DNA of 64,000 nucleotides from contig NC_081415.1 of assembly GCF_030272615.1 (NCBI RefSeq), forward strand, positions 508,991,373 to 509,055,372. Reading direction: 5' to 3'. Source of the DNA: Cryptomeria japonica. Lineage: Eukaryota; Streptophyta; Pinopsida; Cupressales; Cupressaceae. Positions 33,159-45,884 of the stretch are shown here, one piece after another. How positions within the stretch are numbered: the stretch's first letter is position 1; every line of letters begins with the position of its first letter. A model generated the notes under the pieces. It ran no database searches. It was not told the origin of the DNA and worked only from the letters and a program-made list of their open reading frames with translations. A program made the translations under genes and the position numbers.

Positions 33159-35048
33159 CCTTATCATTAACTCTTCTCATTTCTAAAAGGTCATATAGAC
33201 TTTTATGTATCTCAGATATTATTTCAACAAGAGCCCTATTGAATGTATTCAAATACATAACAGTGGCTTCTTCAAGTATCCTCTTATCGGTATCATCAAA
33301 CTTATCATAAAATCTAGAAAGTGGATTCAAATTACCTTGCACAGTTATAGCGTTTTCAACATCATTCATTGACATACCAAGTTTGTTTGAATCTAACTTC
33401 ATTTTCTTACTTACTTTTCTTCTTCAAAGGGCTTGTCCTTAGAGGCTCTTGATGCTTTTGTGCCCTTGGTCTTGATCTTCTTCACAGCTTCATCTGACTT
33501 TGTCTCTTCATCATCCTCACCAGTGACATACACCCGTGTTCTCTTAGCTTTCTTTCTCTATCGTTCTTTGCCAAATGATTTAACTTGTTATTTTTTAGTG
33601 CTGACTAGCTTAGGAGAATCGAAGGAGGGTGCAGAGGTTCTGGTTTTTCTAGATTTGGTGGAGGAGGCTTCTAGACTAGTTGTTTCAACTTTGACTGGAT
33701 TCTCCTCTACAACTTTATTTTCTTTCCTCCTAGCTTCCTTGACTGCTTGTGCCAAAATTTCAATGCTCTCTGCATATCCCTCTACATGTTTTCTTACCTT
33801 CCTTATTATTTCCAATCTCTTGAATTGAGAACACAAAGTTGCAAGTCTTTCTCTGCAAAAGTACCAAATCTCTCCTCTCAAGTATCAATTGGCTTACTCA
33901 ACAGATGTTGAGAATATATCTCTAGTATATGTGCATCAACTTCACACCCCATAGATATGATCCAAACTATTATTGGTTCCATTACTTCCATCAAGAACTG
34001 ATCAATCTCGACCATAAAACACATTGTGCCTTTGTACTTCTCAACAACTGATATAGGAATCATTTCCCTAGCCTGCATCAAATTTTGAAAATTCTTGAAG
34101 TAACCCCAAAGAGAATTTCTCCAGGCCTTAATATCACCAATGCTATATAAATGTTCCCTGATTTGAACAGCCACTAGCTTGTCATTTATCCATTGAACAT
34201 TTCTAACTCCCGGAACCTCATTCATGAAGTAAAAGAACAAGCACAAGACAATAGTGCCATACTTGAATACATTCTTCTTATTCTTTTTTATCTTAGCCAG
34301 ATTCTCCATTAGTTGGCTCTGAAGTAGTTCACACAAATCATATTATGTATTATCCTTAATCATCTGATAAGCTACATAAATTATAGTACCAGATACAGAA
34401 TTCTCCCAGTTAAAGTAATAGATCTTGTAACTAATAACCATTGAAGAAAATTTTACATCAAGCTCAATTATATCATTAATTGTCATAGCCCTCTTATCAA
34501 ACTTTGATCTGGTTGCATCAATAACAAGTTGATTCTTCACTAACTTTAGCATAGCCAAACCACCTGATGAGCTCAAACCAGTTACAACCCTAATTGTGTC
34601 CTTGATGATCATGAACGGCTTGCTCAACCACATGAATTCTACTCAACACATACCAAACCCATTCGTTTTCCTCAAACAACGGGAACTTGACAACTTGAAC
34701 GAATTTCTTCTCCTCCAACACCTTCAATTCTGGCTTAAGCCTATAATTGTCTCCTAATAGCTGATTGGAGTACATATTCAACAATTGTGAGCTCCCTACC
34801 TCCTCGAGATTTGTGTGAATATAAGCCCTAACGTCTTCGACATGAAGAAATCCATACAGAACTGAAGAAAATGCACCTAGTGAATCTACTTCTATAGATT
34901 TGAAGGGGTTCTTCTTGAATTTAGGGAGATATCTTTCAGTGATGTCAACAACCAATGATGTAGCCATTTGCAAAAATTTCAGATTCACAAGCTTCACAAA
35001 AAAATACCTTTCTTGTCGGATTAGGGTTTCACACGAAATCGCCTTCAT
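33159..35048 (-). pseudogene. Element A ORF2, N-terminal half, unknown protein
   Basis: Probable start ATG 34967 (MATSLVVDITERYLPKFKKN). Open pieces 35048-34590, 34633-34343, 34336-33878, 33881-33588 and 33402-33159 chain together with one frameshift (about 34615) and few stops. The first about 350 residues look globular, with hydrophobic segments near 34260 (TIVLCLFFYF). A Lys/Arg/Ser/Thr-rich stretch with nuclear-localisation-like clusters (KKIKTKGTKASRASK) follows, then an acidic helical part. No retroviral, transposase or host domain recognised. The end joins 21496 across F. Confidence 0.65.
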
Positions 35049-35394
35049 GCCTTGATCTCACGGGAATTTGCTTGTAGAGCTTGCTCAGTCTCCTTCTCTT
35101 AGTATTCAAAGTGAGAAATGAGAAGGTAAAGTTACCTTTTATCATTCACACATCTAACTTTTGATGTAATAAATGTGCTTGCCCTAAACTTTTTGGATAC
35201 CTTGTCTTCTCAGACTGTTTCACAAAAATTCCTTAGTAGATCTTCAATATCACTCAATTTCTTCTGAAAAATCCTTCAAACTCATCTACAATACCTCAAT
35301 ACAACTTATGTCAATCTATCAGATTCAGGCACCAACTGCTAGCAGGGGGAAATAGGATTTTCTTGAAAACCCCCCCTAGGCCAGAGGCCTTAAA
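35049..35394 (-). other. Element A spacer between ORF1 and ORF2
   Basis: Non-coding. It has a GGGGGAAATAGG-like purine stretch near 35345 and CCCCCC near 35370. Confidence 0.5.
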
Positions 35395-36652
35395 CTAATT
35401 CCTGGAGGAATTTCCAGCACCAAATTTAGGTGCAGACCCATTTCCTGCATCAATATCACTCTTCTTCACCCATGTCTTATTCATTTTATTCCTAATCTCA
35501 TCCCCATCTACTTTCCCTTTTCCTTTATCATCTTTCTTTACACATTTGTTTTTCTCTGCCAGACCCTTCCGGTCCACATTCTTGCTTCTACAAAATCTTG
35601 CAATGTGACCGAATTTGTTGCAATTGTAGCACACAACATTTCCCTATCCAAACCTATTATTCACTTGATTTTCTCTTGATCTTCACTGATTAGCAATGTA
35701 ACAAACCTATTACATGCAAAACACCTAGCATTCCCTCTATTGAAAGAGTTATTTATCATACTTATGCATTCACTTGATATATATCCATATTGATTGCAAT
35801 TGAAACACTAACCAGAGAAAGATGGGCCATTTAGATTCATTCTACTTCTGCATTGAATAGCTTTATGACCAAATTTATTGCAAACAAAGAAATTACCATT
35901 GAAATATGGATACCTTTGAGCATTAGGTTGTCTTACTAGAGACCTTTTAGATTTGTTCTTCTAATTTTCTGATTGAGGATTGCTTAGACCAAATCCAAAG
36001 CTTTCACCTTTTTCAAATTCAAGACCTTGCTTGTTATCTACCTTCTTCTCGCTTTCAAGTAGCACATCAAGTTTATCTGAGATGACTTTGACCTTATACT
36101 CATATGCAATCACAAGTTCATTCCTAAGAATGACAATCTACTTTACAAGTTCTTCTTCATTGTGTTTGGATTCTTGCAAGTCAATCTTTGGTTGGCCAAT
36201 CTCACAATCAAGTTTGCGATGTTCATCAAATATTTCTTTCAAGGACTGATTAATATTCTCTTCATTTTTTTTTCTTCCCTCATTTCCTTGGTCAATCCCA
36301 TCACCATAGATTAAGTCTCATGTTTCAGGACTGCATTTTCTTTTGCAAGCTTCTCACATTCTTTTGTCTTCTCCTTCAAGTCTTGACTCAGGTGACCATC
36401 ATCCATGATTTTTTTTTTTTTTGCTTTAGTTGTTCACAGAGTTGCTTTCTCTTTTCCATGGACTTGTTTAGTTTTCCTTTCAATGACTAAATGAAATTCT
36501 CAGCATCCTTAAGATTCTCTTGCAATTTTCGGACTTCAGTTTTGGACTGATCAAGATCAACTAGTGCAACTAGGAGTTTTTGTTGAAGACCACCGAAATC
36601 TATTGAATAACATTCCTGAATCTTCCTCAAGTTGTTATACTTCTTCCGAGTA
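35395..36652 (-). pseudogene. Element A ORF1: coiled coil plus four CCHC zinc knuckles
   Basis: Begins directly after the primer site and ends TAG 35395. The first about 230 codons are heptad-rich, e.g. LQENLKDAENF and KTKECEKLAKENAVLKHE, predicting a long coiled coil. A run of four knuckles follows: CNKFGHKAIQC (first Cys lost), CFNCNQYGYISSEC (His to Tyr), CFACNRF-HIANQ (frameshifted) and intact CYNCNKFGHIARFC. The tail is Lys/Asp/Gly-rich. It looks like an RNA-binding Gag substitute without a capsid domain (inference). Several stops and a frameshift. Confidence 0.65.
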
Positions 36653-36653
36653 A

Positions 36654-36669
36654 CCAGGCTCTGATACCA
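36654..36669 (-). other. Primer binding site of element A
   Basis: Minus strand TGGTATCAGAGCCTGG, initiator-Met type. Confidence 0.85.
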
Positions 36670-36670
36670 G

Positions 36671-37558
36671 TTTTTTTAATTAAGGAACACTAAGAGGGGG
36701 GGTGAATCAATGTTCTGCAAACTTTATTATTATTTTGTTCTGTCAACCACTTAATACATTTAATCGAAAGAAAGATGCAATAACATAAAAACAAATAACC
36801 ACAACACCATAACACCAAGATTTTGTACATGGAAACCTGGTTGAGGGAAAAACCACAATGGGGATGAACCCATAATATAGGTATATTCTATTAGAAGTAT
36901 TACAATGGGGAATGCACATGCATTCGGGCTCACTGCCCATAGCTCACTGCTCAAGAGAGAGGCTCATTGTCCAAAAGAGAGGCTCATTTCCTACAAATTG
37001 ATTACAAAAGATCACTCGAGTGTTTGAACTGAAGAACATCTACAAATGTCTGATAATAGTTTCAGTTAAGCACATTATGCACACCTTTCACACTTTATCT
37101 TATCCTACCTTGTTTCATTATATTGTTATGATCTGGAGCACAAATCTCTATCATGCACATGTGAAACTTCTCATAATCAATCACTAACACCTTTCATCTC
37201 ACCAAAATGATCAAAAACATCAATTATATATATCTGCAACAAGAGATTAGATCAACTTCTTGTCGGCTCAAGAAAACTTAACACTTTATTGTAACATGTA
37301 TAAACTGTCGGCAAAATATGAACACAAATACTAATGCAAACCAAAATAATTGATTACACATTACCGAAACTGTTTAATAAAACACCTTGACCATAAAAAT
37401 AATCACCAAAATCATTCCACTTAATCCGCATAAGGATTATCCATACAAGTCAATTGTTTTGCACTACCAAACCAAAAATCGATACTCTTCTATCTTGCAC
37501 ACCAATCATCACCAAAGACCAACACTTTGGAATAGGGTAGTCCAGACATCCATCAACC
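36671..37558 (-). repeat. 5' LTR of element A, inner part
   Basis: Matches the 3' LTR from 37033 onward and runs to the CAACC duplication at 37554-37558, where element B enters. The boundary next to the primer site is blurred by a T run. The LTR continues at 44769-44988. Confidence 0.75.
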
Positions 37559-38783
37559 TGTTATAATAACCGGTGAACAAATAACAAGGGGGTGAATCAG
37601 TTGTTAACAGATTATCAAACTTTAAGCACATAAAACCTTTTACTGGAATGCATAAACCAAATACTGAAATAGCAGATATACCAATTAAGCACAACCATAA
37701 ATCATAAACCAAATACCATGCATCCACAACACATAACACTAATATTTATACATGGATAACCCGGTAAAGGGAAAAACCCCGATGGGAAGCCTACCCATAG
37801 TCAGATGATACTTTTGTAGTAAGTATGTGATTACAATAAGGGGCTTGCACATGTCGGAAGGCCAACAGCCTAGAGCACACTGCTCATCACAAAAGGAGCC
37901 TCACTGACTGCAAAATAAATCCAAACTACAATCCAGAAATAAGAATGAATTGCAAGAATAGTATCTCCCATGCATGAGTACAATTCTGGTTAAGCTCAAT
38001 GCCGAAGGTCTTAAACCTCTTACACAAACCAATTTGATCACCTATGATCAACCAAAACCTTCTTCGTATGATTACAACTTTATTCTCACATAGATAATTT
38101 CATAACCATAATCCCATACCACGATCTACAAAGAGATCTTACATCATATTTATACCAACCCGAGACCTAAACAATTAGGTCAACCACCTACAAGATAATA
38201 CAATAAATCCATTACATAAACCCACAAACCAATGATAATTCAAGTCGGCCTGAGACCAAAACAACATTAACCAAACAATAAATCCAACCAGTAACGCATC
38301 GGGAGCATGCACCAACACGTTACATAAACCGGTCCATAACCTAGCAGAATAAGACCGGAACTAAAATAGGTCGCCATAATCCAAATGAAATACCATCAAT
38401 CAAGTAGAACACGAACACGGTATCCATCAGCATCCTGTAAACCTTCTAGAAGCCGCACCAACACCACTTAACGAATCCATCAAAATATCTTCAATGAAGC
38501 TCTATCAGTAGAACCCTTACCGGTAACCAAAAGGCTTACTAGAACATATGATAGCTTCCAAATCACCAAATCTAGAACCAGTTGAATGTGACACGCATCT
38601 AAATAACATGAATGACCGAACCAAACCAATTCCACCAATCAGAATATACCGCAAACAAATCTCCTAATCATCATCAAAGTCCAACCTCTCTACCAGAATC
38701 CGGTAGAAAACCAAAGAAGCTAGTGTTGACATCAATAAAAAACATCAATGTAACACATAATCAATTCCTCCAAACTACCAACA
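37559..38783 (-). repeat. 3' LTR of B
   Basis: 1225 bp, plus-strand ends TGTTATAATAACC...CTACCAACA. Strongly similar to 43556-44768 throughout. Confidence 0.9.
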
Positions 38784-39179
38784 ATCTCCCCCTTTGGCAT
38801 TGATGGAAACACTAGATGTGAAAAACATTCAAGTGCCAAGAAGTGCCAAACAAGTCTCCCCTAATGGAAGACATCCAATCAAATGATATATCAATGAAGA
38901 TTTGAACCAAATAACCAAACCATATACCAAACTCCCCCTGTGGACAATATCTTTGTTAAGCTTTATTTTTCACATGTATATCTCTCCCTCTTTCACATCA
39001 ATGCCAAAAATCTGACATAAACATCAAACAAAAATCATAGAACCTCTGAACCACACAACTGACTACTCCCCATGAGTAGTAGCACCAACTCATTAATTCA
39101 AAATGAATAATATTTTTGATAATGTATATTGGGTTGATGCCAATCTGCATCACTCAAGTCTCAACCAAAGGGGCACAGA

Positions 39180-40925
39180 CCCCCAATCTATCTCTAAAGT
39201 ACTCGAATGATTCCTTGGGCAAAGGTTTAGTGAAGATATCTATAATCTTCTCTTTAGTGTTCACATAAACCAATCTGACTTCATTTGCATCCACCTTTTC
39301 CTTCAAAAAATTATACTTGATTTATATGTGCTTTGTCTTATAATGAAATATCGGATTCTTTGATATGTCAATAGCAGTAGAGTTATCACAATGAATAACT
39401 ACCGGTTCATTACAATTTACCTTTATATCCTTCAGCATGTGCTTCATCCATAGAACTTGTGTACAACTAGTAGCAGCAACAACATACTCATCTTCAGCAG
39501 TAGATAAGAAGTACATGATTGTTTCTTAATGATCCATGAAACAAGTTTCTTTCCAAGAAAGAAAGCTCCACCAGATGTGATTTTTCAGTCATCTATATCT
39601 CTAGCCCAATCTGCATATATATATGCACATAGTGTAAAGTCATCATCTTTAGGATACCACAAACCATATTCAATTGTTCCTTGTAAATATCTGAAAATCC
39701 TTTTCACTGCACTGTCATGATTCTCTCTAGGATCACTCTAGTATCTTGATACAATACAAACAACATTCATTATATCCAGTCTATTCTGAGTCAAATATAA
39801 GAAACCTCCAATCATAGATTTATACCTTGTAGGATTTACCGGAGCTGATACATCTTTCTTTGTCAATTTCTCGCTTGTAACCATAGGAGTACCAACAGGT
39901 TTAGAATTTTTCATACCAAATTTCTTCAACAATTCTCTATCGTACTTAGTTTGACAGATGAAAATGCCTTTATCTTTCTGATTAATGTACAAACCTAGAA
40001 AAAAACTCATTTCTCCAATCATAGACATCTCAAATTCATTCTTCATATTATCAAAGAATTCCATACATAACTTTTCCTCACCTCCAAAAATGATATCATC
40101 CACAAAGACCTCAATAATCAATATGTCATCATTAGTGATCTTATAATACAAATTATTGTCAGCATTACCTTTAGTGAAACCAAGCTTCAAAAGATATTTG
40201 TCCAATCAAGCATACCAAGCTCTAGGTGCTTGCTTCAATCGATATAAAGCTTTAATCAATCTGCAAACCATGTTATTGTTATCTGAAAGTGAAAATCCAT
40301 CAGGTTTCTCAATATAGACTTCCTCTTCAAGATCTCCATTTATAAATGCACACTTAACATCCATCTGATAAACCTTGTATTTCTTATGGGTAGCATAGGC
40401 AAGAAATAATCTCACAACTTCAATCCTATCTACCCGAGCAAAATTTTCATCATAATCAATTCCTTCCTTTTGAGAATGTCCTTTACATACCAATCTAGCC
40501 TTGTTTCTCACAACTTGTCCATCTTCATTCAATTTATTCTTAAAAACCCATTTAGTTCCAATAACATTCTTATTTTTAGGTCAGGGAACTAAAATCCATG
40601 TGTTGTTCTTTTCTATCTGAACCAATTCCTCTTCCATAGCTTTCATCCAACATTCATCCTTACATGCTTCATCTACTAATGTCGGTTCAATTTGAGAAAT
40701 TAAACATACCTCTTTAGCTGCCAACCTTCTCCTTGTCATCACTCCTTTTCTCTTGTCTCCAATGATCTGAATTTTTGAATGATTCAACCTTACATACCAA
40801 GGAGTCTTCTGACTTTCTGCTTCTCTGCTCTGATATTCAATTACTGTTGAATTTTTTGATATTGTCAGAGTAACTGGTTCAACATTTTGTTCTGGTACAT
40901 GTGTTACCAGTTCAGTTATGATCAT
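39180..40925 (-). pseudogene. B reverse transcriptase and RNase H
   Basis: The RT entry block WMKAMEEELVQIEKNNTW is at about 40600. QVVRNKARLVCKGHSQ, YQMDVKCAFINGDLEEEVY and RLKQAPRAWY follow to 40206 (stop), then the palm EVFVDDIIFGG (catalytic DD kept) in 40205-39738. RNase H continues with AYIYADWA, STAEDEYVVAATSC and CDNSTAI to about 39180. At least three stops and a frame change disable it. Confidence 0.9.
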
Positions 40926-42215
40926 TTCAACTTCTGGTTCTCTCTCATAAGTTCTGATTTGACCTCTATACTACTCATCCACCTTGACATTAGGACTTTC
41001 CACAATTCTTTGTAATCTTTTGTTATAACATCTATATGCTTTGATTTCATTTGAATAACCTAGAAATATTCTTTCATCACATCTAGGATCAAACTTTCCA
41101 ATGGAATCATCTCTTTTGATATAGCATTTAATACCAAATATTTTGAAATACTTAACAGTAGGTGTATGACCAAAAAATAACTCATAAGGTGTTTTATCAG
41201 TGTCTCATTTGCTATGAACTCTATTGAATATGTACACTGTTGTTCTCATAGCTTCTCTCCAATAGATATGTGGAAAATGAGCTTCCATCATCATAGATCT
41301 AGTTGTATCCAGGATAGTTTCTTTCTTTCTTTCCACAACACTATTATGTTAAGGTGTCTGGGGTGTAGACAACTGTCTCCTTATCTCATGTTTCTCACAA
41401 TAATTGTTAAATACATCGGATGTGAATTCACCACCCTAATCGGATCTTAAGCATTTGATTTTCAATCCTGACTCTATCTCAACCATAGCTTTAAATTTCT
41501 TGAATTTTTTCAAAGGCTTTAAGACTTCTCCCTTAGAAAAGTAACCCACATCATTCTAGAATAGTCATCAATGATTAGCATGAAATATCTATCACCCTGA
41601 AAACTTCTTATTCTAGAAGGACCACATAAATCAATATGAACAAGATCAAGAACATCATTAGATTTATCTTGAATACTCTTAAAAGAATTTCTAACTTGCT
41701 TTCCCATTTGACATTCCTTACATACCGGATTATGAGGCTTCACAATCTTAGGTATATCTCTAACTGCCTTAGTTGAACTGATATTTACAATGCAATCAAA
41801 ATTCACATGACACAACCTCTTATGCCATAGCCAACTCACATCAATATGTGCAATCAAACGTGTCTTCTCACTGAAGTTCAAATGAAAGATGTTACCTCTA
41901 GTATGAGTACCGGTTTCAATCTCCAATCCAGATCTATTGATGATTTTGCATTTTCCAACCTTGAATTGTAATTGAAATCCCTTATCCACCAACTGACCTA
42001 CACTCAAAAGATTATGCCTTAAACCTTCAACATATTAAACATTATCAGTGTTATTCTTACCATCCAATGATATAGTTCCTCTCCCTCTGATCATGCATTC
42101 TTTGTCATCTCCAAATCTGACCAGACCACCATCAAATTCTTGCAAAGATAAAAACTTCCTTTTATCTCTAGTCATATGATGTGAACATCCACTGTCTATT
42201 ACCCATTCATCCTTG
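40926..42215 (-). pseudogene. B protease and integrase
   Basis: Protease site VIDSGCSHHMT at about 42170-42210. The pre-integrase block WLWHKRLCHVNF, the zinc motif end CKECQMGKQ, and the first catalytic aspartates in VHIDLCGPSR and IDDYSRMMWVTF lie in 42007-41519. A stop at 41519 is followed by the broken integrase C-terminus to 40930. Confidence 0.88.
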
Positions 42216-42636
42216 TCTTCAACTTTAGCAGCAAGGGCCTTCTCTTTATTATGAATGACAAGTTCCTTGATAGCTAAGAATACCCATTCCTTTCCATTAT
42301 CAGATCCACTAACTGAATCTTTTGTCAGGCAAATTCTCTTGTATTGTAATCCGTTGGCTGGAATAATGAATAAAGTCTGAAGAGTCTAAATTACATTAAT
42401 TTATCGGCTCATGGGGTGGGTTGGGACACCCTCGATTTTGACCAGTGCACATAGCCCCTCTATTTCTATGTTGTGGGGCTCTCTTTATTCACTTACTTTT
42501 TAGAATCATCAGTTACACCTTCCTCATCAACATAGTAGCATGATTTGTCTTTGTTCCTCATGTACTTATGCTTGTTCTGATATTCATGGTTAGGCTTAAA
42601 ATATCTTCTAGATTTCTCCTCAAATCTTGAATTCCT
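42216..42636 (-). other. B gag-protease linker, decayed
   Basis: Poorly open region between knuckle and protease, containing an extra non-coding segment near 42370-42490. Confidence 0.5.
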
Positions 42637-43498
42637 CTAAGGACATCTAGATGCAAAATGACATATCTTATTACATGCAAAACATTTGAAAGGTGATTTT
42701 CCTTCATACTTACTTCCTGTTGGACCTTTAGGTACTCTTCTAGAAAATAAGGCTTCAATTTCTTCAAGCTCTTCATCTTGTTTCATCATATCCTCCAGTT
42801 CCTTCACATATAATGTTTTCGAAACATTATTTATGGTTGATGATGTAGATGCCTTGAATGCAGAATCTATCTTTGCAGCTCCTTGAGGACCGAATTCTTC
42901 AAGCTCAAAAGCAGATAACTTTCCAACCAAAGTAACCTTATTGACAGAAGTGTTAGACATTGTTCTCAGCTCATTAATTGTAGTAGCCTTCATCTTGTAA
43001 GCAGATGGTAAAGCTCTCAATTCTTTAGAAACAATCTCATCTTCGCTCAAAGATCCACCACAACATTTGATTCCCAAAACATTTTCATTAACTCTTTCCA
43101 TAAAAGCAGTAATTATTTCATCTTCCTCCATTCCCAAGCTCTCATACCTAACCCGGTAACCATCAAGTTTAGCAATTTTAATAGTAGGGTCACCTTCATT
43201 CAAATTCTCCAGCTTATCCCATATAGCTTTTGCAGATGATTTGTCCATTAATCTTATTACTTCTTGATCTAAAAGGGCGCTCTACAATCGTTTTCAATGT
43301 TCTTATCCAATTATTTTGGAGGAGGGTTGCCAAATGTCAGATCAAAAGGAGTATACCCCTTCTCAGTGATCTCCCAAATCTCCTTTCTAAGACATCTCAG
43401 ATGAGTCTCCATCTAAAGCTCTCATACTCTGTAATTTATTCCTTCAAGCCTAGGGTTGTCCTTCAAGTAAGTAATTGAAGTTGAATGATTACTCGCCA
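42637..43498 (-). pseudogene. B gag
   Basis: Starts at about ATG 43498 (MASNHSTSITYLKDN), is broken, then runs open from 43248 to 42637. It has a UBN2-type Gag body (AKAIWDKLENLNEGDPTIK, LGMEEDEIITAFMERVNE). An acidic heptad region ELEDMMKQDEELEEIEALF precedes a CCHC knuckle CFACNKICHFASRC. The upstream 43249-43498 piece has stops. Confidence 0.85.
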
Positions 43499-43539
43499 TA
43501 GGATCTTCCTCAAGTGATTAAGCTTCTACAGAGAGGACC

Positions 43540-43555
43540 AAGCTCTAATACCAAT
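43540..43555 (-). other. Primer binding site of B
   Basis: Minus strand ATTGGTATTAGAGCTTGG, one base off the usual initiator-Met site. Confidence 0.75.
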
Positions 43556-44768
43556 TGTTAGAATAATCGATGAACAACTGAGAGGGGGGGTGAATCAGTT
43601 GTTAACAAATTATGAAAGTTTAAGCACACAAATTTTTTTACCGGAATGCATAAACCAAATACTGGAATAGAAGATATACCAATTAAGCACAAGCATAAAT
43701 CATAAACCAAATACCATGCATCCACAACACATAACACCAAGATTTGTATGTGGAAAACCTGATAAAGGGAAAAACCATGGTGGGAAGCATACCCACACTC
43801 AGATGATACTTTTGTAGTAAGTATGTGATTACAATAAGGGGCTTGCACATGCAAGATGGCCAATAACCTAGAGTGCAATGCTCATCACAAAAGGAGCCTC
43901 ATTGACTACAAAAGAAATCCAGACTACAATCTGGAAATAAGAATGAACTACAAGAATAGCATCTCCTATGCCTAAGTGGAGTTCTAGTTAAGCTCAATGT
44001 CGGAGGTCTTAAACCTCTTACACAAACCCAATTCGATCACCTATGATCGACCAAAACCTTCTGCATATGATTACAACTTTATTCGCACATAGATAATTTC
44101 ATAACCATAATCCCATACCACAATCTACAAAGAGATCTCACTTCATATTTATACCAACCCGGGACCTAAACAATTAGGTCGACCACCTAAAACATAATAC
44201 AATAAATCTATTACATATACTCGCAAACCAATGATAATCCAAGTTGACCTGAGACCGAAACAACATTAACCAAACAATAAATCCAACCGGTAATGCATTG
44301 GGAGCATCCACCAACACGTTACATAACCGGTCCATAACCTAGCATAATAAGACCAGACCTAAAATAGGTCGCCATAAACCCAATGAAATACCACCAATCA
44401 ACTGGAACACGAATACGATAACCATCAGCATCCTAAAAACCTTCTAGAAGCCGCACCAACACCACTTATCGAATCCATCAAAAGATCTCCAACAAAGGTC
44501 TGTCGGTAGAACCCTTACCGGTAACAAAAAGGCTTACAAGAACATATGATAGCTTCTGGATCACCAAATCCTGAACCAACTGAATGTGAAACGCATCTGA
44601 ATAACATGAATGACCGAACCAAACCAATTCCACTAATCGAAATATACCAAAGACAAATCTCCTTATCATCATCAAAGTCCAACCACTCTACCGAAATCTG
44701 GTAAACAACCAAAGAAGCTAGTGTTGACATCAATGAAAAACATAATCAATTCCTCCAAATTGCCAACA
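43556..44768 (-). repeat. 5' LTR of B
   Basis: 1213 bp, plus-strand ends TGTTAGAATAATC...TTGCCAACA, preceded by the primer site and followed by CAACC. Confidence 0.9.
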
Positions 44769-44988
44769 CAACCTTCCCTTAGATGCGCAACACAAAATTT
44801 TAACCTAAAAAGAAGTACCAACCAAAATACTGAACACTATTAGGTGCTATGTTCTTAGCTTGCCCGACTTGAACAAATCTCCAATCTGACTTTCGGTGTG
44901 ATCAAATAATGCAATGTGGATGGGTACATTGACTTAGGTTGCCATCAATGACAACACCTAATAACCTGTGCAGTGTCTCTTGCCAAAA
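44769..44988 (-). repeat. 5' LTR of element A, outer part
   Basis: Resumes with CAACCTTCCCTTAGATGCGCAACAC, as in the 3' LTR at 19967, and ends near CTTGCCAAAA (expected CTTGCCAACA). This proves B lies inside the LTR of A. Confidence 0.85.
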
Positions 44989-45884
44989 CCTTCGTTTTAC
45001 AGCTCATTTATGTATCTGATGCATTTTATATTTCCTATTTTTTGGAGTCCAAACTTCCAAAGGCCATAACTTGTGAACCGTGTGTCTGATTGATGAACTG
45101 TTTGAAGCGTCATAAATCTCGCAAAGTTCTCTATCACCTCTTAATATCTACATTGTTTATGCCCACTTTTCAAGGCATTTTAGAGCCTCTAAAGTCCTCA
45201 AAATTAAATTTAAACCTTTCATCGCACCCTTCAAAAATTGAAAGTTTAATATCTTCAAAACGAGTTATGATCTTGCGACAAAAATTTATCGGCATGCTTA
45301 TCTAGCCAACCAAAAGCTTTTCTAGAGATTTTGCACCATTTTGTGCTCAAACAAAAACTTACTATAAATAGTAACCTCATGTAAATGCAAGGTTGACACA
45401 CCATTTTCCCAACAACAATAGATACCTTCAAACCATCCAGCCCTCCAAGGCATTCCCATGTGTCCAAGGATGAATCCACACATCTCAAATCATGCTCCAC
45501 AATGCAATCTTCCAAAGGACTCAATAAATGACAACCCAAAACCATCAACCAATCTTAAACACTAGACATGTGCTTGCTCTTATAGACCCAAGCTCACACA
45601 AATACAACTAGTGGTAAATTAAAACCATGTACTCACAACTAACCCTTGACCCCACATTTAACATTAGGTACTAATTTTTCTCTTTTTAAATATCTTTCCT
45701 TAATATTAAATAATTGCAATATAATATTACACTGTTATAATACAACATCACAATGGCCTCGAGAATATTCCAAAGTAATCTCTACATGTTACACGTCCAT
45801 GTGAAACATCACATAATAAATAAATATTATAATTATAAACATTATTATGCAAGTGCACACCGCCTATTTCGCAACAGAGTGAAC
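44989..45884. other. Spacer right of element A
   Basis: AT-rich. Short open frames at 45090-45305 and 45255-45548 have no recognisable content, and I see no gene. Confidence 0.5.

Larger units (their letters stand above)
37559..44768 (-). mobile_element. Copia LTR retrotransposon B, full structure, decayed
   Basis: CAACC at 37554-37558 and 44769-44773 flanks it exactly. LTRs are 37559-38783 (1225 bp) and 43556-44768 (1213 bp). Read on the minus strand the order is gag, protease, integrase, RT, RNase H, the Copia order, each with stops or frameshifts. The polypurine tract GGGGGAGAT lies beside 38784 and the primer site beside 43555. Confidence 0.92.
19427..44988 (-). mobile_element. Element A: non-autonomous LTR element with two unusual ORFs, invaded three times
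   Basis: Matching LTR sequences at 19427-20187 and at 36671-37558 plus 44769-44988 bracket an internal region with a Met-type primer site (36654-36669), ORF1 (36652-35395) and ORF2 (35048-33159, resuming 21496-20204). No protease, integrase, RT or RNase H is seen. Insertions are F (21502-33153, duplication GTCAA), B (37559-44768, duplication CAACC) and E2 at the left LTR. Without insertions it would be about 7 kb. The LTR ends TTGCCAACA style and resembles B, so a B-like Copia may have supplied the enzymes (inference). Confidence 0.75.

Noticed and set aside
45090-45548. Small frames on both strands right of element A
   Set aside because: Short, overlapping, without recognisable content.
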